Source: Haliscomenobacter sp. (GTDB taxonomy: Bacteria; Bacteroidota; Bacteroidia; Chitinophagales; Saprospiraceae). Taken from it: a DNA stretch of 64,000 nt. A program made the position numbers and the translations under genes. Shown here one piece after another: positions 1-12,404 of this stretch. The notes below the pieces were generated by a model. That model saw only the letters and a list, made by a program, of their open reading frames with translations. It was not told the origin of the DNA and made no database searches. The stretch's first letter is position 1; each line of letters opens with the position of its first letter. The DNA lies in contig JADJHZ010000006.1 in assembly GCA_016707205.1 (NCBI GenBank), positions 260,147-324,146 on the forward strand, given 5' to 3'.

Positions 1-138
1 AATAGGCTTTTGCTTTATGCCTTTTTCAAAGCCTAAGAAAAAAATGGAAGAAAAGGTATAGGACCCTAAATGTATCAGGTATATCCGCTTGGATAACGTT
101 CTTATTCATCCTTCGAAAAAAACAAAAAGGTAAATGCC

Positions 139-1710
139 ATGAATAAACACCTGTTTCTCTTGCTTACCCTTGTGTCTCATGGCTTGTTCGCCCAGGTCAA
201 GCAAGCGCAAAACCCCGTTATTTTTGCCGATGTGCCCGATATGTCCATCGTGCGGGTGGGCAAATCGTATTACATGAGCAGCACGACCATGCACCTGAGC
301 CCCGGCGTGCCTATCATGAAATCCACTGATTTGGTCAACTGGAAATTGGTCAGCTACGCGTACGATACCCTGGCCAGTATAGATGAATTAAACCTCGCCA
401 ACGGGAAAAGCACGTATGGAAGAGGCTCCTGGGCGAGTTGCATTCGTTTCCACAACGGCCTGTTTTATGTGTCTACTTTCGCCCAAACGACCAACAAGAC
501 CCACATTTACATTACCAAAGACATCGAGAAAGGCCCCTGGAAAGCGATTTCTTTCAAACCCTCTTACCACGACCATACGGTGTTTTTCGACGACGACGGA
601 AAGGTGTACTTGATCTACGGGGTAGGCCAGCTTAAAATCGTGGAACTTTCCTCCGATCTCTCCGGCGTCAAGCCCGGCGCCACCGAAAAGGTACTGATTG
701 AAAACGCCAGCGCCCCCGCAGGAACAAATATCATGCTCCGGGCAGAAGGATCCCAACTGTTTAAGGTAAATGGCAAATACTACCTGTTTAACATCACCTG
801 GCCCAGAGGAGGCATGCGCACCGTGGTGATCCACCGGGCCGATCAGATTACCGGCCCCTGGGAAGGCAAATTAGCATTTCAGGACCTGGGCGTGGCGCAA
901 GGGGGGCTCATCGATACCCCGAAAGGCGATTGGTACGCCTACCTGTTTCGCGATTATGGCGGAGTGGGCCGCATCCCCTACCTCGTGCCAGTGAAGTGGG
1001 AAGACGGCTGGCCTGTTTTAGGCGTCAACGGCAAGGCCCCCACTACCCTCCCCTTGCCTCCGGGCAAAGGCCTGATCCCGGGGGTCGTCCATTCCGACGA
1101 ATTTAAACGAAAAAAGAGCGACCCCGCGCTACCCCTCGTTTGGCAATGGAACCACAACCCCGATAACGCCCTTTGGTCCGTCACCGAAAGGAAAGGGTAC
1201 CTCCGCCTCCAAACCGGCCGCCTCGATACCGCCTTTACCCAGGCCAGAAATACCCTCACCCAGCGCACCATTGGCCCCGAATGCACCGGCGCCACCTCGC
1301 TGGATGTTTCCCTCCTGAAGAACGGCGATTTTGCAGGCCTGTGCTTGCTGCAAAAGCAATATGGCTTGCTGGGCGTAAAGGTTCAGGAAGGGCAAAAATA
1401 CCTTGTTTACGTCAGTGCAGCGTCCGGACAACCGGTGGAGGAAACCCGGGTTCCCATCTCCCAACCCACCGTCTTCTTTAAAGCTGAATGCAACTTTAGA
1501 GACCGGATCGATACCGCCCATTTCTTCTATAGCCTGGATGGCAAATCCTGGACGCGTATCGGGGCCCCGCTGAAAATGCCGTATACGATCCCCCATTTTA
1601 TGGGCTACCGCTTTGGTTTGTTCTGCTATGCCACGGAACAGACCGGAGGAATGGCTGATTTTGATTACTTCCGGATTACGAATCGCATGACGCCTGCTAA
1701 ATCGTTTTGA
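139..1710 (+). CDS. Secreted glycoside hydrolase family 43 protein (arabinofuranosidase/xylosidase type)
   Basis: Predicted to release arabinose or xylose from plant xylan side chains or oligosaccharides in the periplasm or at the cell surface. Residues 1-19 form a signal peptide ending in FAQ. The five-bladed propeller follows (about 25-310). The GH43 acid triad is visible: base Asp34 in DVPDMS, pKa-tuning Asp among D151-D153 in FFDDDGK, and acid Glu203 in RAEGSQ. Residues about 330-515 look like the usual C-terminal beta-sandwich of GH43 enzymes. First gene of a six-gene plus-strand xylanolytic block. The subfamily and exact specificity cannot be read from the sequence. Confidence 0.9.
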   Translation: MNKHLFLLLTLVSHGLFAQVKQAQNPVIFADVPDMSIVRVGKSYYMSSTTMHLSPGVPIMKSTDLVNWKLVSYAYDTLASIDELNLANGKSTYGRGSWASCIRFHNGLFYVSTFAQTTNKTHIYITKDIEKGPWKAISFKPSYHDHTVFFDDDGKVYLIYGVGQLKIVELSSDLSGVKPGATEKVLIENASAPAGTNIMLRAEGSQLFKVNGKYYLFNITWPRGGMRTVVIHRADQITGPWEGKLAFQDLGVAQGGLIDTPKGDWYAYLFRDYGGVGRIPYLVPVKWEDGWPVLGVNGKAPTTLPLPPGKGLIPGVVHSDEFKRKKSDPALPLVWQWNHNPDNALWSVTERKGYLRLQTGRLDTAFTQARNTLTQRTIGPECTGATSLDVSLLKNGDFAGLCLLQKQYGLLGVKVQEGQKYLVYVSAASGQPVEETRVPISQPTVFFKAECNFRDRIDTAHFFYSLDGKSWTRIGAPLKMPYTIPHFMGYRFGLFCYATEQTGGMADFDYFRITNRMTPAKSF

Positions 1711-1756
1711 TTTAAGACCAAGACCACCCTACTGGAGGTTTTCCTTTTCCGGGCAT

Positions 1757-1835
1757 CCAGAGCTTCCAGGTTTCGAAAACCCGGAAGGCCTCGTTCCATT
1801 TAAGCCGAAGACTTTCCAGGTTTTTAAAACGTCTA
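1757..1835. repeat. Intergenic palindromic repeat, CTTCCAGGTTT type
   Basis: In the 171-bp gap between the GH43 and GH127 genes. Arms 1762-1773 and 1777-1789 pair around CTTCC/GGAAG, and a degenerate half-copy lies near 1813-1830. The same element, with the same leading GGCATCCAGA, recurs at 41743-41784. It could fold as an RNA hairpin between two co-oriented genes. Confidence 0.6.
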
Positions 1836-1881
1836 ATTCCACCCCTGGTTAAATCATTCCAAACTCAATAAACAAAGGGTT

Positions 1882-3816
1882 ATGCAAAGAATAATGGTTT
1901 GGCTTCTGCCATTTTTTTGGCTCGCTGGGAACACCCTTCCTGCCCAGCCGCTGCGCTCCTTCCCCCTTTCGCAGGTCAAACTCCTGGATGGCCCGTTCCT
2001 GCGCGCCCAGCAAGTGGATTTACAATACATCCTTGCCTTGGACCCCGACCGTTTGCTGGCGCCTTTTTTGAAAGATGCCGGTATTCCGTTGTTGAAAGAA
2101 AGCTATGGGAATTGGGAAAACTCCGGGCTTGACGGGCACACGGCCGGGCATTATGTATCGGCCCTTTCCGCCATGTACGCCGCCACCGGCAACGAGGAAT
2201 GCCCCCGCCGTCTAAACTACATGCTTTCCTGGCTGGATTCCTGCCAGCAAAAAAACGGCAACGGGTATGTGGGCGGCGTGCCCGGCGGCCACGCCCTTTG
2301 GAAGGAAATTTCAGAAGGAAATCCCAACGCCGTTTCCAAACGATGGGTGCCTTTGTACAATATCCATAAGCTATATGCCGGACTGTATCACGCCTATACC
2401 TACGCCGGAAGTGAAAAAGCCCTCGGCATGTTAACCAAACTCACCGAATGGCTTTACCAGCTGATAACTCCCTTGACCGACACGCAAATCCAGGAAATGC
2501 TCCGCGTCGAACACGGGGGCATAAACGAGGTCGTGGCGCAGGTCGCCCAAATCACCGGCGAGAAAAAATACCTCGACTTGGCCGTTCGCCTGTCGCACCG
2601 AGCCCTTTTGGATCCGCTATTACAAAGAAAGGTCACCCTCGAAGGCCTGCATGCCAACACCCAGATACCCAAAGTCGCCGGTTTTAAATACATCGCCGAT
2701 GCCAGAGGGGATGACGATTGGAGCGACGCTTCTGCCTTTTTCTGGAAAACGGTCGTGGACCAATGGACGGTTTCCATCGGAGGCAACAGCGTGCGGGAGC
2801 ATTTTAACCCGCCCAATGATTTCTCCTCCGCCCTCCAACTCAACGAAGGCCCCGAAACCTGTAATACCTACAACATGCTCCACCTCACGGAGTACCTGTA
2901 CCTCACCGACCCCCAGACCGCCTACATGGACTATTACGAAAAAGCCTTATTTAACCATATCCTTTCCTCCCAGCACCCCGACAAGGGGGGCTTTGTCTAT
3001 TTCACCCCCATGCGGCCCCGCCACTACCGCGTGTATTCCCAACCTCAGGAGACCTTCTGGTGCTGCGTGGGCACCGGCATGGAGAACCATGCCAACTACG
3101 GCCAAATGATCTACGCCCACGAAGACCGGTCGCTGTACGTCAACCTCTTCATCGCCTCCCGGCTCGATTGGAAAGAAAAAGGAATCCAAATCACCCAAAA
3201 CACCCGTTTTCCCTATTCGGAGAAAACGGCGCTGACGGTGAAGGTAACGAAACCTGCCCGCCTCGACCTGAAAATCCGGATACCGGAATGGGCCAATCCA
3301 AAGGAAATCCGTTTATCCATAGGCAAACGAAGAATCAACGATGTCCAAATCGCCAACGGCTATATTGTTCTTTCCCGCGAATGGCGCGATGGCGACGAAG
3401 TAGTCTTGGAATTCCCTATGCACCTCGGCCTGGATTATTTGCCCGACGGATCTTCCTGGGCCTCCATCAAATACGGACCCATCGTATTGGCTGCCATCAG
3501 CGATTCTACCGGCCTCGACAGCCTGTTCGCCCCCGGGAGCCGGTGGGGCCATATCGCACGGGGGCCGTACTACCCTATCGAAGAAAGCCCGAAGGTAGTT
3601 TCTCCTCAGAAGGACTTCCGTGCAAAGATTAAACCCATTAACAAAGACCAACTGACCTTCAAAATGCCCGCTTTGATCTATCCAGATAAATACAAAAACC
3701 TGGTTCTCCGGCCGTTCTTTGATCTACACGATGCCCGGTATATTATTTATTGGCCGGTCGTGCCTGAAGTAAATGAAAAGGAATTAGAAAAATTAAAAAA
3801 CCTTGAAAAAAAATAA
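1882..3816 (+). CDS. Glycoside hydrolase family 127 beta-L-arabinofuranosidase
   Basis: Removes terminal beta-L-arabinofuranose from plant glycans with a zinc-bound cysteine nucleophile. A signal peptide covers residues 1-21 (ending LPAQ). The (alpha/alpha)6 barrel domain contains the family signatures. E325-T-C327 in GPETCNT and C394-C395 in FWCCVGTG correspond to the zinc ligands and nucleophile described for HypBA1, and E306 in GNSVREHF is the likely acid/base. Length 644 aa is normal for the family (formerly DUF1680). The next GH43 gene starts 5 bp after its stop, so the two are probably co-transcribed. The context suggests arabinoxylan or arabinan. Confidence 0.92.
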   Translation: MQRIMVWLLPFFWLAGNTLPAQPLRSFPLSQVKLLDGPFLRAQQVDLQYILALDPDRLLAPFLKDAGIPLLKESYGNWENSGLDGHTAGHYVSALSAMYAATGNEECPRRLNYMLSWLDSCQQKNGNGYVGGVPGGHALWKEISEGNPNAVSKRWVPLYNIHKLYAGLYHAYTYAGSEKALGMLTKLTEWLYQLITPLTDTQIQEMLRVEHGGINEVVAQVAQITGEKKYLDLAVRLSHRALLDPLLQRKVTLEGLHANTQIPKVAGFKYIADARGDDDWSDASAFFWKTVVDQWTVSIGGNSVREHFNPPNDFSSALQLNEGPETCNTYNMLHLTEYLYLTDPQTAYMDYYEKALFNHILSSQHPDKGGFVYFTPMRPRHYRVYSQPQETFWCCVGTGMENHANYGQMIYAHEDRSLYVNLFIASRLDWKEKGIQITQNTRFPYSEKTALTVKVTKPARLDLKIRIPEWANPKEIRLSIGKRRINDVQIANGYIVLSREWRDGDEVVLEFPMHLGLDYLPDGSSWASIKYGPIVLAAISDSTGLDSLFAPGSRWGHIARGPYYPIEESPKVVSPQKDFRAKIKPINKDQLTFKMPALIYPDKYKNLVLRPFFDLHDARYIIYWPVVPEVNEKELEKLKNLEKK

Positions 3817-3821
3817 TTTCT

Positions 3822-5513
3822 ATGAAAAAACAAAAATGGATTTCCAAAGTACTCCTGGTTGGATTCATGGGGTTTCTCTTAATCACCCCCGCTTTTTCCC
3901 AATCGATCGCCATCACCAATCCCATTCTTAAGGGATTCTACCCGGACCCCAGCATCGTCAAGGCCGGTCCGGATTATTATCTCATCAATTCCACGTTTTC
4001 CTATTTCCCTGGTATTCCCGTATTTCATAGCAAGGATTTGAAAAATTGGAAACAAATCGGAAACGTTATCCATCGGCCTTCCCAGATGGATTTCATGGAC
4101 GAACGCATGACCCGGGGCCTGTTTGCTCCTGCAATCAGCTACCATAAAGGTACGTTTTACGTGACCTGCACCGATATCGACCACATGGGGAATTTCGTCG
4201 TCACCGCCAAAAACCCTGCCGGGCCCTGGAGCGACCCGGTTCGCTTACCCGAAGTGCGGGGGATAGACCCTTCGCTCTACTTCGATGAAATAGAGGGCAA
4301 AGCCTACATCGTGTACAACAGCGACGCGCCCGACCGCAAACCTCTTTACTCCGGTCATAGGACCCTGCGCATGTACGAATTTGACCCCGTGGCCCTTAAA
4401 GTAGTGGGCGAAGAAAAAATGCTGGTCAACGGCGGGGTAGACATCTCCAAAAAGCCGGTTTGGATCGAAGGGCCGCACTTCATTCAGCGTAACGGCTGGT
4501 ATTACCTGTATGCGGCGGAAGGCGGCACTTCCGTCAACCACTCCGAAGTCGTTCTCCGCAGCAAGTCCATCTGGGGGCCCTTTGTGCCGTACGAACACAA
4601 CCCCATCCTAACCCAAAGGGATCTTCCGGAAGACCGGAAGGATCCGGTCACCTCCACCGGGCACGCCCAACTGGTGGAAGGCCCGGACGGGAAAACCTAT
4701 TCGATCTTTCTGGCCGTCAGGCCCTACGAAGGCGATTACTACAACACCGGCCGGGAGACCTTCCTCGCTCCGGTGGAATGGAGAGACGACTGGCCCATTA
4801 TCAACCCCGATCACAAAGAGGTGCAATACGCCCATTCCTTCCCCTTTAAGGAAGTCAAGCAAAAAGGCGCGCTCCCCCAGTCCGGTAATTTCGAATACAC
4901 CTTGCGCTTTAAAAAACAGCTCGACCCTTCCTTCCTGTTTATGCGCACGGTGGACAGCAGTTCCTTTGCCATTTCGCCCAAACAAGGGCTCTCGATGAAA
5001 CTCAAACCCGAAACGGTGATGGATTTTGGCAACCCTTCGTTCATCGGAAAACGCCAGCAGCATCTGTACAGCATGGCTGAAATCGCAGTGCAGTTTCAGC
5101 CCAACTCCTCCCAGGAAAAAGCAGGGCTCCTCATTTTTCAGGATGAACGGCATTTCTATTTCCTGTGTAAATCCAAATCGGAAAGCGGGGAAGTCATCCA
5201 GTTGTATAAAAGCATGGCCAAAGAGAAATCCATGGAGTTGCTTGCCGAGGCGCCCTGGAAGGCACCCACTGCCCAAGCCGGCCTTCGGATCAGTTCGGCG
5301 GGAAATACGTACAGCTTTTACTTTTCCGAGGATATGAAAAAGTGGACACTCCTTAAAGGCGGGCTGGATGCCAAATTTCTGAGCACCAAAGAAGCCGGTG
5401 GATTCATCGGTTGCCTTTACGGCTTGTATGCTACTTCCTCCGGCGAAAAGAGCAACAATACCGCTGCATTCAAGTATTTGAAATACAAGGGAGACGATCC
5501 GATGTATAAATAA
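3822..5513 (+). CDS. Glycoside hydrolase family 43 beta-xylosidase-like
   Basis: Predicted exo-enzyme that trims xylo-oligosaccharides. A signal peptide ends in AFSQ (about residue 27). The catalytic residues are D42 in FYPDPSI (base), D149 in GIDPSLYFD (pKa modulator) and E216 in VWIEGPH (acid), the arrangement of classical XynB-type GH43 enzymes. The C-terminal 200 residues are the typical beta-sandwich domain (about 345-555). It sits 5 bp after the GH127 gene and 6 bp before the GH30 gene, so the three form a tight operon. Confidence 0.92.
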   Translation: MKKQKWISKVLLVGFMGFLLITPAFSQSIAITNPILKGFYPDPSIVKAGPDYYLINSTFSYFPGIPVFHSKDLKNWKQIGNVIHRPSQMDFMDERMTRGLFAPAISYHKGTFYVTCTDIDHMGNFVVTAKNPAGPWSDPVRLPEVRGIDPSLYFDEIEGKAYIVYNSDAPDRKPLYSGHRTLRMYEFDPVALKVVGEEKMLVNGGVDISKKPVWIEGPHFIQRNGWYYLYAAEGGTSVNHSEVVLRSKSIWGPFVPYEHNPILTQRDLPEDRKDPVTSTGHAQLVEGPDGKTYSIFLAVRPYEGDYYNTGRETFLAPVEWRDDWPIINPDHKEVQYAHSFPFKEVKQKGALPQSGNFEYTLRFKKQLDPSFLFMRTVDSSSFAISPKQGLSMKLKPETVMDFGNPSFIGKRQQHLYSMAEIAVQFQPNSSQEKAGLLIFQDERHFYFLCKSKSESGEVIQLYKSMAKEKSMELLAEAPWKAPTAQAGLRISSAGNTYSFYFSEDMKKWTLLKGGLDAKFLSTKEAGGFIGCLYGLYATSSGEKSNNTAAFKYLKYKGDDPMYK

Positions 5514-5519
5514 AGAAAG

Positions 5520-6761
5520 ATGAAAATAAATAACCTGTTTTTTTTCGCTATTTTAATCGCCGCAATGGGCTGCGCCAAAGAAGAAGAAGAGAAGCCCACT
5601 CCGGTTACGCCGGTTTACGATGCGACGGTTACCCTCCGCGCAGGCGAGACCTACCAGGTGATCCAGGGTTTCGGTTGCGCTTCCGCTTTTACGCCGCCGG
5701 GCACCTCGGCGTATACGACTGCGGAATTTGACCGGCTTTTTGGGTCGGGCGCCGGGCAAGTCGGCCTCCATATTTTCCGTATCCGCCTGGCCACCGACAA
5801 CGCCTGGAGAACCACGGAGCTGAACTACGCCAAAGAGGCCGTCCAACGAGGCGCCCGAATCATCGCGAGCCCCTGGAGCCCTCCCGCCAGCATGAAAACC
5901 AACGGCAACCTGATCGGCGGATCGCTCAAACCCGACAGTTCCGCGGCTTTTGCCCGGTATCTGAACGATTTCGCCCTGTACATGGAGGCCAACGGAGCGC
6001 CTTTGTACGCGATTTCCGTGCAAAACGAGCCCGACTACGTCCCCGGTTATGAAGGGTGCGGATACACGGCTGAACAGATGCGGGATTTTATTCGGGACCA
6101 CGGGCAAACGATCACCGCTACCCGGCTGATGGCCCCGGAATGCGCCAGCAACAACCAGAATTACCTCAATACCATTTTATCCGATCCGGGCGCAGTGGCC
6201 AATCTCGACATCGCCGCCGGCCATATCTACGGTGGCGGAGTTACCGAAAACCAATTGGCCAAAAGCCTGGGGAAGGAAGTCTGGATGACCGAGCATCTCG
6301 ATACCAATATTACTTACGCCGCGAATATCAACACCGCATTAGAAATACACGATTGCCTCACCAAAGCCAATTTTAATGCCTACATCTGGTGGTACGGAAA
6401 ACGGTTTTACGGCCCTATCGGCCAGGATGGGCTAGTGACCAAGCGGGGCTTTGTCCTGTCCCAATTTGCCCGCTTTATCAAACCCGGCTCCGTGCGCCTG
6501 GGCGTTGGCGCCAATTCGAGATCCGATGTGTTTATCTCTGCTTACCAAAATGGAACCAAGCGGATCATCGTGGCCATTAACACAGGCCCGGGGGACGTCA
6601 ACCAAACGATTTCCATCGATACCGGGACGCTTTCAGCTATGGTTCCCTATACTACGACCGAATTGAAAAATGTAGAACAAGGGACCCCGATTACCGTATC
6701 CGGCAATAGCATAAAAGTGCTTTTGCCGCACCGCAGCATTACGACGTTGGTAGAACAATAG
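5520..6761 (+). CDS. GH30 family xylanase-like lipoprotein
   Basis: Predicted endo-acting enzyme on the xylan backbone. The N-terminus is a lipoprotein signal with lipid cysteine C18 (AAMGC) and an acidic linker (K20-E24), suggesting export to the outer membrane. The GH30 (beta/alpha)8 core follows, with acid/base E170 in SVQNEPDY and nucleophile E258 in VWMTEHLD. PWSPPASMKTNG is the characteristic early strand motif. The C-terminal beta-domain (about 320-410) is shortened but present. GH30 includes glucuronoxylanases, and the surrounding genes favour that over glucosylceramidase-like activity. Confidence 0.88.
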   Translation: MKINNLFFFAILIAAMGCAKEEEEKPTPVTPVYDATVTLRAGETYQVIQGFGCASAFTPPGTSAYTTAEFDRLFGSGAGQVGLHIFRIRLATDNAWRTTELNYAKEAVQRGARIIASPWSPPASMKTNGNLIGGSLKPDSSAAFARYLNDFALYMEANGAPLYAISVQNEPDYVPGYEGCGYTAEQMRDFIRDHGQTITATRLMAPECASNNQNYLNTILSDPGAVANLDIAAGHIYGGGVTENQLAKSLGKEVWMTEHLDTNITYAANINTALEIHDCLTKANFNAYIWWYGKRFYGPIGQDGLVTKRGFVLSQFARFIKPGSVRLGVGANSRSDVFISAYQNGTKRIIVAINTGPGDVNQTISIDTGTLSAMVPYTTTELKNVEQGTPITVSGNSIKVLLPHRSITTLVEQ

Positions 6762-6821
6762 AAATAACATTCGCAAATTATGCCCGGCAAAAGCAATCCT
6801 TCCACCTGAAAATTAACCGTT

Positions 6822-9569
<2,748 letters not shown>

Positions 9570-11495
9570 ATGAAACGGACCGCCTTCTTTTTCGCTTGCG
9601 CGCTGGCGTTGCCTGTTGGCGCCTTTTCCCAACCCACCGTAATGCAGGCCCCGCAGGGGTTTGACCAAGTAAGAATTGGGATTCCCACAGGGAAAATAGA
9701 TACCATTCAATACAAATCCGCTACCGTCGACACGACCCGAAGGGCTCTGGTCTATACGCCTCCCGGGTTTTCGAAAACAAAAAAATACCCCGTATTTTAT
9801 TTGTTACATGGAATTGGCGGAGATGAGAAGGAATGGTTGAAAGGAGCAACCCCCCAGGTCATTTTAGACAACCTGTACGCCGAAGGAAAAATTCAGCCCA
9901 TGATCGTGGTCATGCCCAACGGCAGGGCAATGAAGGACGACCGCGCGGTGGGCAATGTCTTTGACCGGGAAAAAGTGGAGGCGTTTGCTACATTTGAAAA
10001 AGACTTGCTCAACGACCTGATTCCTTTTATAGAAAAAAAATATCCCACCCTGACAGATAGAGAACACCGCGCTATTGCCGGCCTGTCGATGGGCGGAGGC
10101 CAGTCTCTGAATTTCGGTTTGGGCCATCTCGACCAATTCGCCTGGGTAGGAGGGTTCTCTTCGGCGCCTAATACCAAAAGTCCGGAGGAATTGATCCCCC
10201 ACCCCGAAGAAGCTAAAAAACAGTTGAAACTGCTCTGGATGTCCTGCGGAGATAACGATGGCCTTATCACGTTCAGCAAACGCATCCACGACTACCTGTT
10301 TCCATACGACGTGCCCCATATTTACTATATCGAGCCGGGGGTGCACGATTTTAAAGTATGGAAAAACGGGTTGTATATGTTCTCCCAGTTTCTGTTTAAA
10401 CCCGTCGACTCGTCCGCTTTTTCTCAATACACCCTTCTGGGAACTCCCGCCGCCTCCAATGTGCGCAACGCGCGGTACCCTCAGATTTTGCCCGACAACC
10501 GGGTGCTTTTCCGGATCAAAGCGCCGGAAGCACAGCTCGTGCAAATCGACCTGGCCAAAAAATACGATATGAAAAAAGACACCGGCGGGTTTTGGACCCT
10601 CACCACGGATGTCGTCAGTCCCGGATTTCATTACTACTCCCTGCTCATCGACGGGGTAGCGGTAGCCGATCCCGCCAGCGAAACGTTTTACGGCATGGGC
10701 CGCATGGCCAGCGGAATTGAAATCCCGTTTAAAGAAGGCGATTTCTATGCATTGAAAAACGTGCCGCACGGCAGCATCCGCATAGAACGGTACTTGTCGA
10801 AAACCACGAATACCTGGCGGGAAGCCTATATCTACACCCCTCCCGGATACGACCAATCGACGGATAAATACCCCGTTTTGTATTTGCTTCACGGTGGAGG
10901 CGAAGACCAAAGAGGCTGGGCAACCCAAGGCCGGACCAACCTCATTCTGGACAACCTCATCGCCGCATCCAGGGCCAAGCCCATGCTGGTAGTTATGCTC
11001 GATGGAAATACAGGCGGCCCCGGCGGTCTGGCTGGTTTTAACGAAAACGCGCTTCGGGCATTTGAAAACGAACTCAAACAAAGCGCCATCCCCTTTGTGG
11101 AAAGCAACTTCCGCGTACTGACCAGCGCCAACTCCCGCGCCCTGGCGGGTTTATCCATGGGAGGCCTCCAGACGCTCTATGCAGGGATCAAAAACACCGA
11201 CCTCTTTTCCTATCTGGGCGTGTTCAGCTCGGGATGGTTTGCCAATAACCCCGCCCTTTCCGACCCCCAATACGCTTTCATGAAAACCAACGCCGCAACG
11301 ATCAACACCAACCTCAGGGAGTTCTGGATTTCGATGGGAGGCCCCGAAGATATCGCATTCCAGAACTGCAAAACCATGCGCGCCAAATTTGACGAAATGG
11401 GCATCAAATACCGCTACAGCGAATACCCCGGCGGCCATACCTGGCCGGTTTGGCGGCACGATTTGTATGCCTTTGCGCAGTTGTTGTTCGAGTAA
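9570..11495 (+). CDS. Double-domain CE1 esterase (feruloyl/acetylxylan esterase type)
   Basis: Predicted to remove feruloyl or acetyl esters from arabinoxylan. Signal peptide 1-20 (GAFS). The first esterase-D alpha/beta hydrolase domain spans about 45-285, with nucleophile S173 in AGLSMGGG and a final His in EPGVHDF. A sugar-enzyme-type beta-sandwich (E-set/CBM48-like) covers about 300-400. A second CE1 domain spans about 410-641, with nucleophile S529 in AGLSMGGL and a His in YPGGHTW. Both domains keep their catalytic elements. The ATG overlaps the preceding annotated stop region, so the true spacing to the GH9 gene is unknown. Last gene of the plus-strand block. Confidence 0.9.
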   Translation: MKRTAFFFACALALPVGAFSQPTVMQAPQGFDQVRIGIPTGKIDTIQYKSATVDTTRRALVYTPPGFSKTKKYPVFYLLHGIGGDEKEWLKGATPQVILDNLYAEGKIQPMIVVMPNGRAMKDDRAVGNVFDREKVEAFATFEKDLLNDLIPFIEKKYPTLTDREHRAIAGLSMGGGQSLNFGLGHLDQFAWVGGFSSAPNTKSPEELIPHPEEAKKQLKLLWMSCGDNDGLITFSKRIHDYLFPYDVPHIYYIEPGVHDFKVWKNGLYMFSQFLFKPVDSSAFSQYTLLGTPAASNVRNARYPQILPDNRVLFRIKAPEAQLVQIDLAKKYDMKKDTGGFWTLTTDVVSPGFHYYSLLIDGVAVADPASETFYGMGRMASGIEIPFKEGDFYALKNVPHGSIRIERYLSKTTNTWREAYIYTPPGYDQSTDKYPVLYLLHGGGEDQRGWATQGRTNLILDNLIAASRAKPMLVVMLDGNTGGPGGLAGFNENALRAFENELKQSAIPFVESNFRVLTSANSRALAGLSMGGLQTLYAGIKNTDLFSYLGVFSSGWFANNPALSDPQYAFMKTNAATINTNLREFWISMGGPEDIAFQNCKTMRAKFDEMGIKYRYSEYPGGHTWPVWRHDLYAFAQLLFE

Positions 11496-11501
11496 GGGGG
11501 A

Positions 11502-12383
11502 CTAAGCCATTTTACCGGTTTCTAACCGGTATCCCACCCCATGCACAGCGACAATAGACACCGACGGGTCGGCCGACAGCTTTTTCCGCAACCGGGAGAC
11601 AAAGACATCCACGCTTCGGCCGACCAACACCCCTTCATCCGCCCAAACCTGGGTGAGGATGAACTCCCGCTCGAGCAACTGGCCGGAGTGGGTAACAAAA
11701 AGCCGGAGCAATTTCGCCTCCCGAAAGGTCAAGTCCTGGCGTAGGCCTCCGCATTCCAATACCTGGCCGGCCACGTCCAAACGCGACTGGCCAAACGTAA
11801 GCCAAGGCGGCCCTCCTTCGGAAGGGCCGCCTTGGCCCTTGCGGCGGCGCAAAAACAACCAAAGGCCAAGCCCCGCACTGCCCAACAGGGCTATCCATTG
11901 CAGGCCCTTCTTTCTCAGGAACCACCTGCCCGGACTGGCATGCACAAACGAAATCTCCAGGTAATGGCAGCCTTTTGGCATAGACCTTCCGGTACAGGGT
12001 ACGCCCTCGCTGCCAGATAAATCCGCCTTTTGATACCCCAAATCAATCATCGCATCGGCACAACGGCGCACGGTCACTTCGTATGCATCGCGGATTCCGT
12101 AGTGGTCCAGGGATTGCTGCAACAAGGAGGGCAAAGAGTCGTACGCAAAAGACGATTCGAGGCGGACCCGCCAAATGCCATCGGCAACCTGTTCCACCGC
12201 AGGTATCCGGCTCGTGCTGTCTCCTGCGGCCCTCAGCAATCCGTCTGCCGTGCGGCGCAATGCGAGGTTGACCTTCTCAGGCGCCTTCCCCGGGTAGTTT
12301 TCTGGCGTAAGGGATAGTATCCATGCCGTAAACGGCAAAACGGCCAGTAAAACCCCGTATTTTTCAAATCGAATCCATGGCAT
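11502..12383 (-). CDS. Membrane-anchored OmpR-type winged-helix regulator
   Basis: Two hydrophobic segments (about 9-25 and 161-178, the second followed by RRRRKG) flank a roughly 135-residue segment that is probably periplasmic. The C-terminal part (about 194-290) is a Trans_reg_C winged helix: LTFREAKLLRLF, then RSVDVFVSRLRKKL and VHGVGYRLE. There is no receiver or histidine kinase domain, so it would act like ToxR/CadC: sense outside and bind DNA from the membrane. It converges with the CE1 gene (6 bp apart) and follows the BNR-repeat gene on its own strand by 21 bp. A role in controlling the adjacent glycan genes is inference. Confidence 0.8.
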   Translation of the reverse strand: MPWIRFEKYGVLLAVLPFTAWILSLTPENYPGKAPEKVNLALRRTADGLLRAAGDSTSRIPAVEQVADGIWRVRLESSFAYDSLPSLLQQSLDHYGIRDAYEVTVRRCADAMIDLGYQKADLSGSEGVPCTGRSMPKGCHYLEISFVHASPGRWFLRKKGLQWIALLGSAGLGLWLFLRRRKGQGGPSEGGPPWLTFGQSRLDVAGQVLECGGLRQDLTFREAKLLRLFVTHSGQLLEREFILTQVWADEGVLVGRSVDVFVSRLRKKLSADPSVSIVAVHGVGYRLETGKMA

Positions 12384-12404
12384 ACCCGAAGATAACGCGC
12401 TTTT

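Noticed and set aside
1..138. Possible hairpin TAGGCTTT/AAAGCCTA at 3-35 as a terminator
   Set aside because: 8-bp stem with a 17-base loop and no T run on the plus strand; too weak to list.
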